64,000 bases of DNA from Streptomyces sp. NBC_00154 (GTDB lineage Bacteria > Actinomycetota > Actinomycetes > Streptomycetales > Streptomycetaceae), in NCBI RefSeq assembly GCF_026342835.1, contig NZ_JAPEMI010000002.1, forward strand, positions 62,001 to 126,000, written 5' to 3'. The position numbers were made by a program, and so were the translations under genes. The notes under the pieces were generated by a model. That model had not been told where the DNA came from. It did not search any database and worked only from the letters and a program-made list of their open reading frames with translations. This document shows, piece after piece, positions 48,054 through 56,498 of the stretch. Position 1 is the first letter of the stretch. Each line of letters starts with the position of its first letter.

Positions 48054-48887
48054 TTACGCGCGAGGGTCGGGCACTGTTTCGCCGTGCGGGTCCGGAACCG
48101 GTGTCGCGACATCGCTGCCCGTCCCGAACTGGCGAGCCGCCCGGTCGAAGTACCGCAGCAGTTCCACCGGGAACGGCATGACCAGCGTGGAGTTCTTCTC
48201 GGCTGCCACCTCGACCACCGTCTGCAGCAGCCTCAGCTGCATCGCCTCCGGCGTGTCGGCCATGATGCGCGAAGCGTTGGCGAGCTGCTGTGCCGCCTGG
48301 AACTCACCGTCCGCGGTGATCACCCGGGCGCGCCGTTCCCGCTCGGCCTCGGCCTGCCGCGACATGGAACGCTTCAGCGACTCCGGCAGCTGTACGTCCT
48401 TGATCTCGACCCGGTCGATGTGCACACCCCAGCCGGCCGCCGGGCTGTCGATCATCAAGGCCAGTCCTTCGTGCAGCCGTTCGCGGTCCGAGAGCAGATC
48501 GTCCAAGTCGCTCTTGCCGATGATGGAGCGCAGGGAGGACTGGGCGACCTGGCCGACCGCGAAGATGTAGTCCTGCACCTCGATCGTGGCCCGCACCGGA
48601 TCGACGACCTTGAAGTAGACGACGGCATCGACCTTCACCGACACGTTGTCCCGGGTTATGCCCTCCTGCGTCGGCACGGGCAGCGTCACCACCTGTACGT
48701 TCACCTTCCGCATCCGGTCGGCGAACGGGATGAGGAAGGTTATGCCGGGCTGCCGATGGCCGGGCAGCGCCTTGCCGAAGCGGAAGACCACCCCTCGGTC
48801 CACCTGATTGACCACACGCATCCCGCTGCGCAGCACCAGCAGCACGCAGACGACGACAACCACAGCTCCAACGACAGCGCCATCCAT
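48054..48887 (-). CDS. Slipin/stomatin-like SPFH membrane protein
   Basis: The 277-residue protein starts with a single transmembrane helix (VVGAVVVVVCVLLVLRSGMR). An SPFH domain follows (VNQVDRGVVFRFGKALPGHR, GITFLIPFADRMRKVNVQV, VTLPVPTQEGITRDNVSVKV), then a coiled coil (MSRQAEAERERRARVITADG). It anchors ring-like assemblies on the inner membrane. AAGGAG sets the start at 48887. No NfeD partner lies beside it. Confidence 0.92.
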   Translation of the reverse strand: MDGAVVGAVVVVVCVLLVLRSGMRVVNQVDRGVVFRFGKALPGHRQPGITFLIPFADRMRKVNVQVVTLPVPTQEGITRDNVSVKVDAVVYFKVVDPVRATIEVQDYIFAVGQVAQSSLRSIIGKSDLDDLLSDRERLHEGLALMIDSPAAGWGVHIDRVEIKDVQLPESLKRSMSRQAEAERERRARVITADGEFQAAQQLANASRIMADTPEAMQLRLLQTVVEVAAEKNSTLVMPFPVELLRYFDRAARQFGTGSDVATPVPDPHGETVPDPRA

Positions 48888-49470
48888 GGCAGCGGACTCC
48901 TTCACGAGGGGCAGGTTCGACACCACTGAGGACAGCACCGGAGCCGCCATGGATGTGGTCCGGGAGGTCAAGGGATCGTCAACATCCCGAGCACGGGGCA
49001 TCCGGAACATCCCGAGCACGGGGCATCCGGAACATCCCGAGCACGGGGCATCCGGGTCGGGGACCGGTGCGGGGCGCCGGGCGGGGGCCATTCGGTCTGT
49101 GTTCTGCGGGACTCACCATGGGGGCGCAGAACCTGGAGAGACCTGACCGGACATGCGACGCGCAGGCGTCGGGACGGAAGGGCGGGGGTGCGTTCTCGCC
49201 GAGCTGGAATCGGCGGCATGCTGCCGACAGGGTGAGCGGGCCACAGTATGTCGCCCGGAAAGCCCAACGGTGCGCCAGATATGCCCATTTTCCTGGGCTT
49301 TCACGACCCGTCAGATGTTGCCTCGGCCCATGAAACCCGCCGTTCGTACACCCGGTCGGCCCCTTCGAGTCACACCATCGGTATGTCCGATATGACAGCT
49401 AAAGGGACTATTAGTACGTTCATCGCAGGTCGGCTTCCCGGCCGACGTCTCTGAGACAGGGAGAAGTGAC
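48888..49470. other. Divergent promoter region with a triple repeat
   Basis: This 583-bp gap separates the divergent slipin and Gly-rich genes. It contains the three-copy 25-bp repeat (48981-49055). AT-richer DNA around 49380-49420 (GACAGCTAAAGGGACTATTA) is a plausible promoter for the Gly-rich gene. No other gene is evident. Confidence 0.5.
48981..49055. repeat. Three perfect tandem copies of a 25-bp unit
   Basis: The unit (first ten bases aacatcccga, last five tccgg) occurs at 48981-49005, 49006-49030 and 49031-49055 without differences. Each copy has a small hairpin cccg-agca-cggg. It lies about 95 bp upstream of the slipin start. It may be an iterated regulator site or simple slippage; no spacers, so not CRISPR. 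Confidence 0.9.
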
Positions 49471-50220
49471 ATGACGACGCGAACCGTCGCTGTGACTGCC
49501 GCCGTAGTAGGCGCCGCAGTCCTCGCGACAACCGGCATTACTTATGCCTCGGCTGCTGGATCCGCTCCGGCCGCCCCATCCGTCCAACAGGCAGCCCCCG
49601 CCCCGGGCCCCGCTGCCGGCGACGGGAACGGAAACGGAAACGGAAACGGAAACGGAGGCCGTGGCGGCGACAACGGTGGCTTCGGCGGCGGCGGCGGCGG
49701 CGGCGGTGGCGGCGGCGGTGGCCGTGGCGGCGACGACGGTGGCTTCGGCGGCGGTGGCGGCGGCGGTGGCCGTGGCGGCGACGACGGTGGCTTCGGCGGC
49801 GGTGGCGGCGGCGGTGGCTACGGCGGCGGTGGCGGCGGCGGTGGCCGTGGCGGCGGCGGCGGTGGCTACGGCGGCGGTGGCGGCGGCGGTGGCCGTGGCG
49901 GCGACGACGGTGGCTACGACGGCTACGACAAGGGTCGGATCCACATCAACGAGCGGTCGTACTCCGCCCAGCCGGACGGCTGCATCACCGTGGTCAGCGG
50001 CCTGGGCTCGCGGAGCTTCAACGTCCGCAACGACAGCCGCAGGACCGTAGAGCTCTTCCGCGGGGCGACCTGCGACAACGGCTCCCCGGTCGCCACTGTC
50101 GGCCCTTGGAGCACCAGCAATGGTGTCTTCACCCGCCAGGTCCACGGCGGCGTGTGGGTCCGCAACGGTGTCGTGGGCAGCTTCCGAGTGGTCAGGGACC
50201 ACTACGGCAACAAGTGGTAA
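49471..50220 (+). CDS. Secreted glycine-rich repeat protein
   Basis: The 249-residue protein has a Sec signal (hydrophobic VAVTAAVVGAAVLATTGITY, cleavage near ASAAG) and an Ala/Pro linker. A low-complexity stretch of Gly runs interspersed with RGGDDGGFG and GGYGGG (about residues 50-150). The carboxy domain of about 95 residues contains two Cys (PDGCITV, GATCDNG), probably disulfide-linked. A GGGAGAAG ribosome site and the AT-rich leader suggest a well-translated cell-surface protein. Function is unknown; a matrix or wall-associated role is a guess. Confidence 0.8.
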   Translation: MTTRTVAVTAAVVGAAVLATTGITYASAAGSAPAAPSVQQAAPAPGPAAGDGNGNGNGNGNGGRGGDNGGFGGGGGGGGGGGGGRGGDDGGFGGGGGGGGRGGDDGGFGGGGGGGGYGGGGGGGGRGGGGGGYGGGGGGGGRGGDDGGYDGYDKGRIHINERSYSAQPDGCITVVSGLGSRSFNVRNDSRRTVELFRGATCDNGSPVATVGPWSTSNGVFTRQVHGGVWVRNGVVGSFRVVRDHYGNKW

Positions 50221-50240
50221 CAGCTCCACCTGCATCACAT

Positions 50241-50277
50241 GGAAACCCCGGCCCGTCGGAATCGGGCCGGGGTTTCC
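50241..50277 (+). terminator. Strong terminator after the Gly-rich gene
   Basis: Perfect 14-bp stem (ggaaaccccggccc / gggccggggtttcc) with a 9-nt loop, 20 bp after the stop. Confidence 0.75.
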
Positions 50278-50502
50278 GGCATGGGGCGCCTCTCGGCGCA
50301 TGCCCGGCTCCGGGCGGAGGCACGCGTGTGCGACACAGGCCCGGTGTCCCATACACCTGCTACGCCATACTAGGTCTTGGACGATGTGGTCGGCCGCGGA
50401 CTTCGAGACCCCGGACAGCGGCGCCGACCGGCGCACCGTCAGGTTCATCCGCCTCTTCGCGCGGCTCATGGCGGTGGCTCGGACCGTGGAATCCCCGCGT
50501 GC

Positions 50503-51144
50503 TCACGTCGCATAAGCCAGGATCTCGGGTACTGCTTCGCGCAGGCTCCCGAAATGGCGGTGCACGCCGTCCACCGCAACAGGAGCGTTGACTCCCCACA
50601 CCGTCATGCCGGCACGCAACCCCGACTTCACACCGGACGGCGCGTCCTCAATGACCAGGCAGTCCTCCGGCCCGGCCCCGAGTAGCTCAGCAGCCAGCAG
50701 ATAGGGCACCGGTGACGGCTTGCCCTCCGTGACGACAGCGGCATCCACCAGCACGCCGGGAACCGGCAGACCGGTCCGGGCGAACCGCCCGCGCACCCGG
50801 TGCTCGTAGTTGGATGTCACCAGACCCCAGCGCCCTGGGGGCAGAGCCGACAGCAACTCCGTCGCACCTTCGAAGGCGGCGTAGACACCGGACCGTACGT
50901 CCTCGTCCTCCAGCTCATGCAATGCCGCCAGGCACTCCCGCGGATCCCGATCAGGAGCGACCGTCGCGAAGGTCTCCATCGGCCGCGTCCGCAGCGCCAC
51001 CCTGTAGACCTCATCAGGGTCCAGTCCGTATTGCGCCGACCAAGTCCCCCAGACCTGCCGTTGATTCGCTACTGCGTCGATCAACGTGCCATCGACATCG
51101 AACAGGACATACTTTTCGGCGGATCGAGTAAGTTCACTGGTCAC
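50503..51144 (-). CDS. HAD-superfamily phosphatase (beta-phosphoglucomutase-like)
   Basis: The 213-residue protein has the HAD motifs VLFDVDGTLIDAV (nucleophile Asp), LVTSNYEHRVRGRF (motif II Ser/Thr), a Lys in GKPSPVPYLLA and VIEDAPSGVKSG (motif IV acidic pair). It dephosphorylates a small phospho-metabolite. The GTG at 51144 sits next to the HAD fold; a GTG eight codons further upstream is also possible and neither has a good ribosome site. Confidence 0.85.
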   Translation of the reverse strand: MTSELTRSAEKYVLFDVDGTLIDAVANQRQVWGTWSAQYGLDPDEVYRVALRTRPMETFATVAPDRDPRECLAALHELEDEDVRSGVYAAFEGATELLSALPPGRWGLVTSNYEHRVRGRFARTGLPVPGVLVDAAVVTEGKPSPVPYLLAAELLGAGPEDCLVIEDAPSGVKSGLRAGMTVWGVNAPVAVDGVHRHFGSLREAVPEILAYAT

Positions 51145-51168
51145 GCCTTGATCATGCCATCGGCGCAC

Positions 51169-51884
51169 CGAGCGAGAATTTTCCGGGCGGCCTTGGGGCG
51201 TTGGGCCCGGGGCTGCGTAGGAACTGTCCTGAAAATGGCTCCGGTCCGCTTACGGTGGCCGACCCGGCGGGTCGTTGACGCGGAATTCCGGAGATCGACT
51301 CCCCTCGGCTCGCCGCGGTGCACGGTCAACGCGCAGACATGGAAGGTGAGTCGGTACGTGTGACCGACCGCAGCGGGCCGAGCCGACGGTGTGCCCTCAG
51401 CTCGGTCGTCCGCCCCGCACCTTCTGTGAGAGGTCGAGCCGAGCCCGGAGGGGGCCCGGCCTGCTCGCCGCGCCGTTTCGATCGGTCCGCCGGGCTGTCG
51501 TGGCGTCCCCGGCCGGCCCGGTGCCGGGCGCGGTGTCACGGTTCGGGCGCCCCGGCTTTCACGGACCGCCGCCTGTCGCGGACCAGGGTGGCTTCCCGTA
51601 CTGGACGCTGACTTTCACCCAGTTCGTCGACCACCGCGATCCGTCGAAGGGGACCGTCGCCAGTGCCCCTGTTTCACCCGTCTGGGCGGGCTGGCGTGCC
51701 GACGGGTTTCCTTGTCCGCACTCTAGAGTCCATCAAAGGCGCAGGGCAGTGGTCCATGTCGGACCGCCGGTACCTGCAAGGCTTGTGTCGCGACCGGAAT
51801 GTCCGCCGTCCAGCCTGACGGGCGAGCCTGTCCGAGGGCACGGTGTTCGGGGGCGGCCTGCACTTCACAGGAGAGAGGCACGGC
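51169..51884. other. Intergenic region, no supported gene
   Basis: About 700 bp upstream of the DUF6230 gene. Frames on both strands are Arg/Pro-rich and lack motifs; a short protein-like scrap (WTLTFTQFVDHRDPSKGTV, around 51602-51658) has no identifiable parent. It may hold the long leader of the DUF6230 gene. Confidence 0.4.
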
Positions 51885-52502
51885 ATGTCGCACGGCTGCG
51901 GCAGGACGCGGTGGAAGCGTTTCGCCCTTGTCCTGGTTCCGAGCACGGCGGCTGCCGCGGCACTGGGTATCGGCATGGCGCAAGGTGCACTGGCTGCGTC
52001 GTTCTTCATCTCCGGTGACCGGTTCCAGTTCGCTGCAGACACACTGACCACTCGCGGTACGAGTATCTACGGCATGGTGGACGTGACCAGAGAGGGCCGC
52101 CATGTGCCCGTCGTGGTCACAGGTGCCAGGTATGCGACGATCAAGAGACTGTGCGAGTCCGTAGCGGTCGAGATCCCGGTTCTGGGCCTCTACACACTGC
52201 GGCTCACCGGCGGCGACCGGGCCGAGGCGCGGGACATCTTCATCGACGCGACATCCCTGACAGCCGGTCGGGCGACCTTGAACGACCTGGACATCGGTGT
52301 CGCCGCGGGCTCGGTCACCAAGGGTCCGATCAACCCGGGCGACCGGAACTCGGGGCTCTTCGATCCCAACGGCTTCGCCCAGCAGGCCGTGTCGACCACC
52401 CTGACCGACGTGCGCATTGACGCGGTTGCGATCTCGGCTGCCACCCTCAGCGTCCCTGACCTCGAAGTGAGTCTCAAGCAGGGCAGCCACCGCTGCTTCT
52501 GA
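51885..52502 (+). CDS. DUF6230 membrane-associated protein
   Basis: The 205-residue protein has one amino-terminal hydrophobic segment (FALVLVPSTAAAAALGIGMA). A beta-rich outer domain follows (DRFQFAADTLTTRGTSIYGM, VPVVVTGARYATIKRLCESV) of the DUF6230 type often labelled cholesterol esterase without proof. GAGAGAGG precedes the ATG. It is followed by the DUF6114 gene, its usual partner in Streptomyces, suggesting a two-protein cell-surface unit. Confidence 0.82.
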   Translation: MSHGCGRTRWKRFALVLVPSTAAAAALGIGMAQGALAASFFISGDRFQFAADTLTTRGTSIYGMVDVTREGRHVPVVVTGARYATIKRLCESVAVEIPVLGLYTLRLTGGDRAEARDIFIDATSLTAGRATLNDLDIGVAAGSVTKGPINPGDRNSGLFDPNGFAQQAVSTTLTDVRIDAVAISAATLSVPDLEVSLKQGSHRCF

Positions 52503-52547
52503 CTCCGTGCACACCGCTACGGCCCCGGACGCCGTGCCGACGCGGTC

Positions 52548-53135
52548 ATGGACCGGCCCATCCGTACTCGTTCAGCCGAGCACCAGCCCGCGCCGACTCC
52601 ACGTACCGCGTCATCACAGGCGATACCCACCCCTTCACCCTGGAAGCCGCACGTGATCAACGAGCCTTTCGGCACCCTCCCAGGACTACGCGACAGGATC
52701 GACGGCACACGACGCAGATTCAGAATCTGGCGTGGTGGGCGCCCGTTCTGGGCCGGCCTGTTCCTGCTCCTGGCGGGGGCGCCCATCATCTACTTCCCTT
52801 ACGTCCACATCACGCTGAAGGGCGTCGCTGTCGCCCTGTCCACCACGGCCGGTGCCGCATCACTGATCATCGGGATCCTGCTCATGACCCTGGGCATCAC
52901 GCTCTGGTTCCATCAGCAGGTGCGCGTCTTCGCCGGGATCGCGGGCCTGTTGCTCACCCTCGTCTCCTTCCCCCTCGCCAACTTCGGGGGACTGCTTTTC
53001 GGACTCTTCTTCGGCCTTGTGGGCGGTTCCCTGGCCTGCGCCTGGGACCCCTGCCCGCCGGAGGCCGAAGCGCAGCAGACGGCAGCCTTGCCACCTGTGA
53101 CCGTTCCTGGGAGCGATGGCCCACAGGGCAACTGA
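52548..53135 (+). CDS. DUF6114 integral membrane protein
   Basis: The 195-residue frame holds three or four hydrophobic helices (FWAGLFLLLAGAPIIYFPYV, LSTTAGAASLIIGILLMTLG, IAGLLLTLVSFPLANFGGLL) as in DUF6114. A GTG at 52653 has the better ribosome site (GGAAG) and lies nearer the conserved part, so the real protein may be 35 residues shorter. It probably works with the DUF6230 protein just upstream; the function is unknown. Confidence 0.82.
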   Translation: MDRPIRTRSAEHQPAPTPRTASSQAIPTPSPWKPHVINEPFGTLPGLRDRIDGTRRRFRIWRGGRPFWAGLFLLLAGAPIIYFPYVHITLKGVAVALSTTAGAASLIIGILLMTLGITLWFHQQVRVFAGIAGLLLTLVSFPLANFGGLLFGLFFGLVGGSLACAWDPCPPEAEAQQTAALPPVTVPGSDGPQGN

Positions 53136-53335
53136 CAACCTGACGGGTCGAGCCGGGTGCGGCCCGGATGCCGGACCTTGTCGCCGGGGCGAGAGCGCGC
53201 CCGATGCTCACGGCGCACCGCGAGCGGTCACCGTGCTGCGGGCTGTCATTCGTCCGGACCGCGGCGCCGACTTGGCCGAAGGAGGCGTCCGCACTCTTTA
53301 CACGTGACCCATGCGTCGCTAGCTTCACTGGCTGG

Positions 53336-53349
53336 TGACAACGATGTCA
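53336..53349. promoter_or_regulatory. LacI-type operator upstream of the GxGYxYP gene
   Basis: TGACA-acga-TGTCA, a 14-bp dyad of the kind bound by streptomycete LacI-family sugar regulators, lies 30 bp before the ATG of the glycoside-hydrolase-like gene. Binding there would block transcription or early elongation. Confidence 0.55.
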
Positions 53350-53378
53350 ACTCCGCATCCGAGGAGGAGTGATCGTCC

Positions 53379-55385
53379 ATGGTGTCACGAAGAGACTTCT
53401 TGCTGACCAACGGAACGATCCTGGCGGCAGCCGGACTGGGCTTCGGCCTCCCCGGTCGGGCCGCCGCCGCCGAACGCGACAGCCACACCCCCCTGCTGCC
53501 GTCCTTCGGCCACGCCACCACGCTCGACGTCGCCGACGTGAGCAGCCTGCACGGGGACGATCAGCTGCTGCTGACCACCCTGCAGGGGGTCGTCAACCGG
53601 CGCCGCCCTCGTCTCTACTTCAACTACGACGCCGCCGGCGTCGACCTGCGCTGGCTGGCCGGCACCGGCGCCGACGTCACCCGCCACGACAACGCCCTCG
53701 ACCTGATCGGCCGCTACCGCGGCGAGGTCCGCGGCGCCGTCCTGCACGACCCCGAGGTCCCCGACTCGGTCAACGTCGCCACCACCCTCGCCGGTCTGGA
53801 GAACGCCGTCGCGGCCACCGCCGAACAGGCGAGCCGGTACGGCCTGAAGGTCGTCGCCGATCTGCGGGGCCGTTTCGCCGACGACCCGCAGGCGGTCTAC
53901 CGCTGGCAACTGGACAACCTTTTCCCCCGCTGCGCCCACACACTGCTGGCCGGGCTGCCGCCCACCAGGACCGTGAAGGTGGACGGTGTCCAGTGGCGTG
54001 AGATCGCCCGCGAGCCGGACCGTATCCGCGACTCCTCCAACCGGGAGGTGCGCACCTTCGACCTCAGCCCCGAACTGCCCGGCACGGACGGGGCCTTCCT
54101 CCGCTTCCAGGACTCCCTGGGGGACGACGGCTGGGGCGCTTCGGTGGGGCGGGTCACCGTACGGGCCGACGGCCAGGAGATCGCTTCCTTCGCGCCGGGT
54201 ACGGACGCCGAGGCCCCGTACCTCTTCGACGGGCTCAACTCTTCCCTCGGCGGCGACGCCAACCGCTTCTGCGACGGGGGCGGTTACTTCGTCTACCGGT
54301 TCACCGCACCGGCCGGGACCACCCGGCTCACGGTCGATGTCGACCTGTGGAACCAGTACCTGGTCACTGCCACGACCACCGCGCCCACCCGCGTCGAGCC
54401 CTTCCCGTACTTCCGCGACTACGCGGTCGCCTCCCGGGCCATGGTGGTGTGGCTGCCGCCGTCGGGGGCCACCGGCGCGCTGCTCGACGAGGTGTTCAGC
54501 CGGGTCGAGCCGACCACCCCGTACTGCGGCTGGTTCTCCAATGACGTGGCCGGGGAGTGGGGCGGCGTCGACCGGGCCTCGCAGCACGGGGTGGAAGTGG
54601 TGCCGGCCGACTACTACATGAACGGCACGGTGCACGCCGGCACCCGGGCGAAGGTCTCCGACCGGGTTCGGCCGCGCCCGCCGGCGACGCTTCGCAACCG
54701 GGTGTACCTCACGCTCACCGTCGGCGAGGGCGACAACGTCCAGTACTGCCAGCGCCGCATGCGTGACCTGTGGGACAACCCCGCGCGCGGCCAGGTGCCC
54801 GTCAACTGGACGGTCAGCCCGCTCCTGGCCGACATCGGACCCGCGCTGCTGGCCCACTACCAGCGCACCGCCACCGCCAACGACCTGCTGATCAGCGGCC
54901 CGTCCGGCGCCGGATACACCTACCCCGGCTCCTGGCCGCGAGAGGCGCTGGACGCGTATACCCGGCTCACCGGGAGGTTCCTGCGGCGGACCGGCATGGA
55001 TCTGGTCTACGCGTACAACCAACGGCTCCCGGAGGGCAACGGCTGGGTCCCCTTCGACGAGCGCATCGTCCGCTCCTACCGGGACAACACCCCGTTGCGC
55101 GGCATCATCCAGTCCTGGGAGACCGGTGACCTGCAGATCCGTCCCGCCGGGCTGCCGGTGATCGGTAACTACTGGCCGCAGGGCAACGCGGCGGAGTACC
55201 GGGACGGGCTGGTGAAGCACATCGAGGGCTGGGACGGGAACGGCCCGCTGTTCATTGCCGGGGCGGTCAACGCGTGGAACTGGACGCCGAGCGACATTGC
55301 CGAGCTCGGTGAGCTGCTCACCGACCCGTTCGAGGTGGTGAGAGGGGACACCTTCTTCGAGCTGCTGGACCGGGCCTCCCGGTAG
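53379..55385 (+). CDS. Tat-secreted GxGYxYP-domain protein (putative glycoside hydrolase)
   Basis: The 668-residue protein starts with a twin-arginine signal (SRRDFLLTNGTILAAAGLGF). It has an amino GxGYxYP_N-type part (DVADVSSLHGDDQLLLTTLQ, GVVNRRRPRLYFNYD), an inserted beta-sandwich of about 130 residues (near 200-330, FLRFQDSLGDDGWGASVGRV) that resembles a carbohydrate-binding module, and the signature GPSGAGYTYPGSW near residue 507. It is predicted to act on extracellular glycans. GAGGAGG is the ribosome site. The LacI-type dyad in the leader suggests sugar induction. Confidence 0.85.
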   Translation: MVSRRDFLLTNGTILAAAGLGFGLPGRAAAAERDSHTPLLPSFGHATTLDVADVSSLHGDDQLLLTTLQGVVNRRRPRLYFNYDAAGVDLRWLAGTGADVTRHDNALDLIGRYRGEVRGAVLHDPEVPDSVNVATTLAGLENAVAATAEQASRYGLKVVADLRGRFADDPQAVYRWQLDNLFPRCAHTLLAGLPPTRTVKVDGVQWREIAREPDRIRDSSNREVRTFDLSPELPGTDGAFLRFQDSLGDDGWGASVGRVTVRADGQEIASFAPGTDAEAPYLFDGLNSSLGGDANRFCDGGGYFVYRFTAPAGTTRLTVDVDLWNQYLVTATTTAPTRVEPFPYFRDYAVASRAMVVWLPPSGATGALLDEVFSRVEPTTPYCGWFSNDVAGEWGGVDRASQHGVEVVPADYYMNGTVHAGTRAKVSDRVRPRPPATLRNRVYLTLTVGEGDNVQYCQRRMRDLWDNPARGQVPVNWTVSPLLADIGPALLAHYQRTATANDLLISGPSGAGYTYPGSWPREALDAYTRLTGRFLRRTGMDLVYAYNQRLPEGNGWVPFDERIVRSYRDNTPLRGIIQSWETGDLQIRPAGLPVIGNYWPQGNAAEYRDGLVKHIEGWDGNGPLFIAGAVNAWNWTPSDIAELGELLTDPFEVVRGDTFFELLDRASR

Positions 55386-55502
55386 GAGGAGCGAAGAGAG
55401 CCGTCCTGCGACTCGCACGACACGAGACCGTCCGGGTCACAGGGGCGATCCGGGGTCTTCGCGCGATCGACAGGCGGGGAGAAGACGCTCTGCGGACTGC
55501 CG

Positions 55503-55528
55503 GCTGACCGGCGCGGTCGCCGGTCAGC
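55503..55528 (+). terminator. Terminator after the GxGYxYP gene
   Basis: Perfect 11-bp stem gctgaccggcg / cgccggtcagc with a 4-nt loop, about 115 bp after the stop. Confidence 0.6.
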
Positions 55529-55644
55529 GCGGGTCCTCGAAGAATGGGGAGAGCTGACCGAACATACGAATCGTTGTAGGCTGCGGAGACCGCCCTTGAC
55601 CTGCAGAAAGCAGGCAGGGAGCAGACATTTCCGGGAGTTTCCCC

Positions 55645-56070
55645 ATGCTTCGTACCATGTTCAAGTCGAAGATCCACCGGGCCACCGTGACCCAGGCCGA
55701 TCTGCACTACGTCGGCTCCGTCACTGTTGATGCCGAGCTGATGGAAGCGGCCGATCTGCTGCCCGGTGAGCTCGTGCACATCGTCGACATAGACAACGGT
55801 GCCCGGCTGGAGACGTACGTCATCGAGGGCGAGCGCGGCTCCGGTGTCATCGGCATCAACGGCGCAGCCGCCCACCTCGTGCACCCCGGCGATCTGGTCA
55901 TCCTGATCAGCTACGCCCAGGTCGACGACGCCGAGTCCCGCACTCTGACTCCGCGCATCGTCCATGTCGACGCCGACAACCGGATCGTCGAGCTCGGAAC
56001 CGATGCCTCGGCACCCGTGCCCGGCACCGCCACCGAACGCAGCCCGTATGCCCTTCCCGCAGCCAACTGA
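55645..56070 (+). CDS. panD: Aspartate 1-decarboxylase PanD
   Basis: The 141-residue precursor begins MLRTMFKSKIHRATVTQADL and contains the G24-S25 self-cleavage site in HYVGSVTVDAEL, which becomes the pyruvoyl cofactor, and the conserved GINGAAAHLVHPGDLVI. It makes beta-alanine from aspartate for pantothenate and coenzyme A. A small GNAT gene follows 28 bp later. The leader around 55580 is relatively AT-rich and may hold the promoter. Confidence 0.95.
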   Translation: MLRTMFKSKIHRATVTQADLHYVGSVTVDAELMEAADLLPGELVHIVDIDNGARLETYVIEGERGSGVIGINGAAAHLVHPGDLVILISYAQVDDAESRTLTPRIVHVDADNRIVELGTDASAPVPGTATERSPYALPAAN

Positions 56071-56098
56071 CCGTTCCGTTCACGAGGGAGACCCCGCC

Positions 56099-56449
56099 AT
56101 GGCTGAGAACACCGCGCTCGAATTCTTCGACGACCGGGCGAACGGCAACCTGCTGGCACGGGTGGACGGCCGGACCGCCGGAGTCATTGCGTACTTCGTG
56201 ATGGACGGCACCCCCGCCGCGCTCGTCGCCGTGCACACCGTCGTCGAACCCGAGCACAGGGGCAAGGGTTTCGCCGGAGCCCTGGTCCAGGAGTTCTACG
56301 CCATGGCGGACCGCGAGGGAGTGCCCGTCGTCCCGCTCTGCCCGTACGCCGCGAAGTGGGCCCTGGGCCACCCCGACCAGGCTCCGGTGGCGCCCACCGA
56401 GCTGGTGGAGCAGGCAAAGCAGCAGCTCAAGTCCCACCCCGAGCTGTAG
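56099..56449 (+). CDS. Small GNAT acetyltransferase-like protein next to panD
   Basis: The 116-residue protein is of the YidJ-like minimal GNAT type: GVIAYFVMDGTPAALVAVHT, VVEPEHRGKGFAGALVQEFY (acetyl-CoA loop) and PLCPYAAKWALGHPD near the end. In E. coli the unrelated-length GNAT PanZ/PanM triggers PanD maturation and senses CoA. The immediate neighbourhood suggests an analogous partner here, but actinobacterial PanD can self-process, so this is only a hypothesis. Confidence 0.85.
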   Translation: MAENTALEFFDDRANGNLLARVDGRTAGVIAYFVMDGTPAALVAVHTVVEPEHRGKGFAGALVQEFYAMADREGVPVVPLCPYAAKWALGHPDQAPVAPTELVEQAKQQLKSHPEL

Positions 56450-56498
56450 CGATCCGATCCCGTCCCGTCCCGTCCGAACAGGATCCGAGCCCGCGCCG

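Noticed and set aside
48981..49055. CRISPR array
   Set aside because: Three adjacent identical units without unique spacers; this is a simple tandem repeat.
49640..49915. DNA repeat array as a separate element
   Set aside because: The repeats are in-frame Gly codons of a signal-bearing protein, not an independent repeat locus.
51389..52018. Plus-strand frame overlapping the DUF6230 start
   Set aside because: It overlaps a well-supported gene in another frame and is Arg/Pro-rich without motifs.
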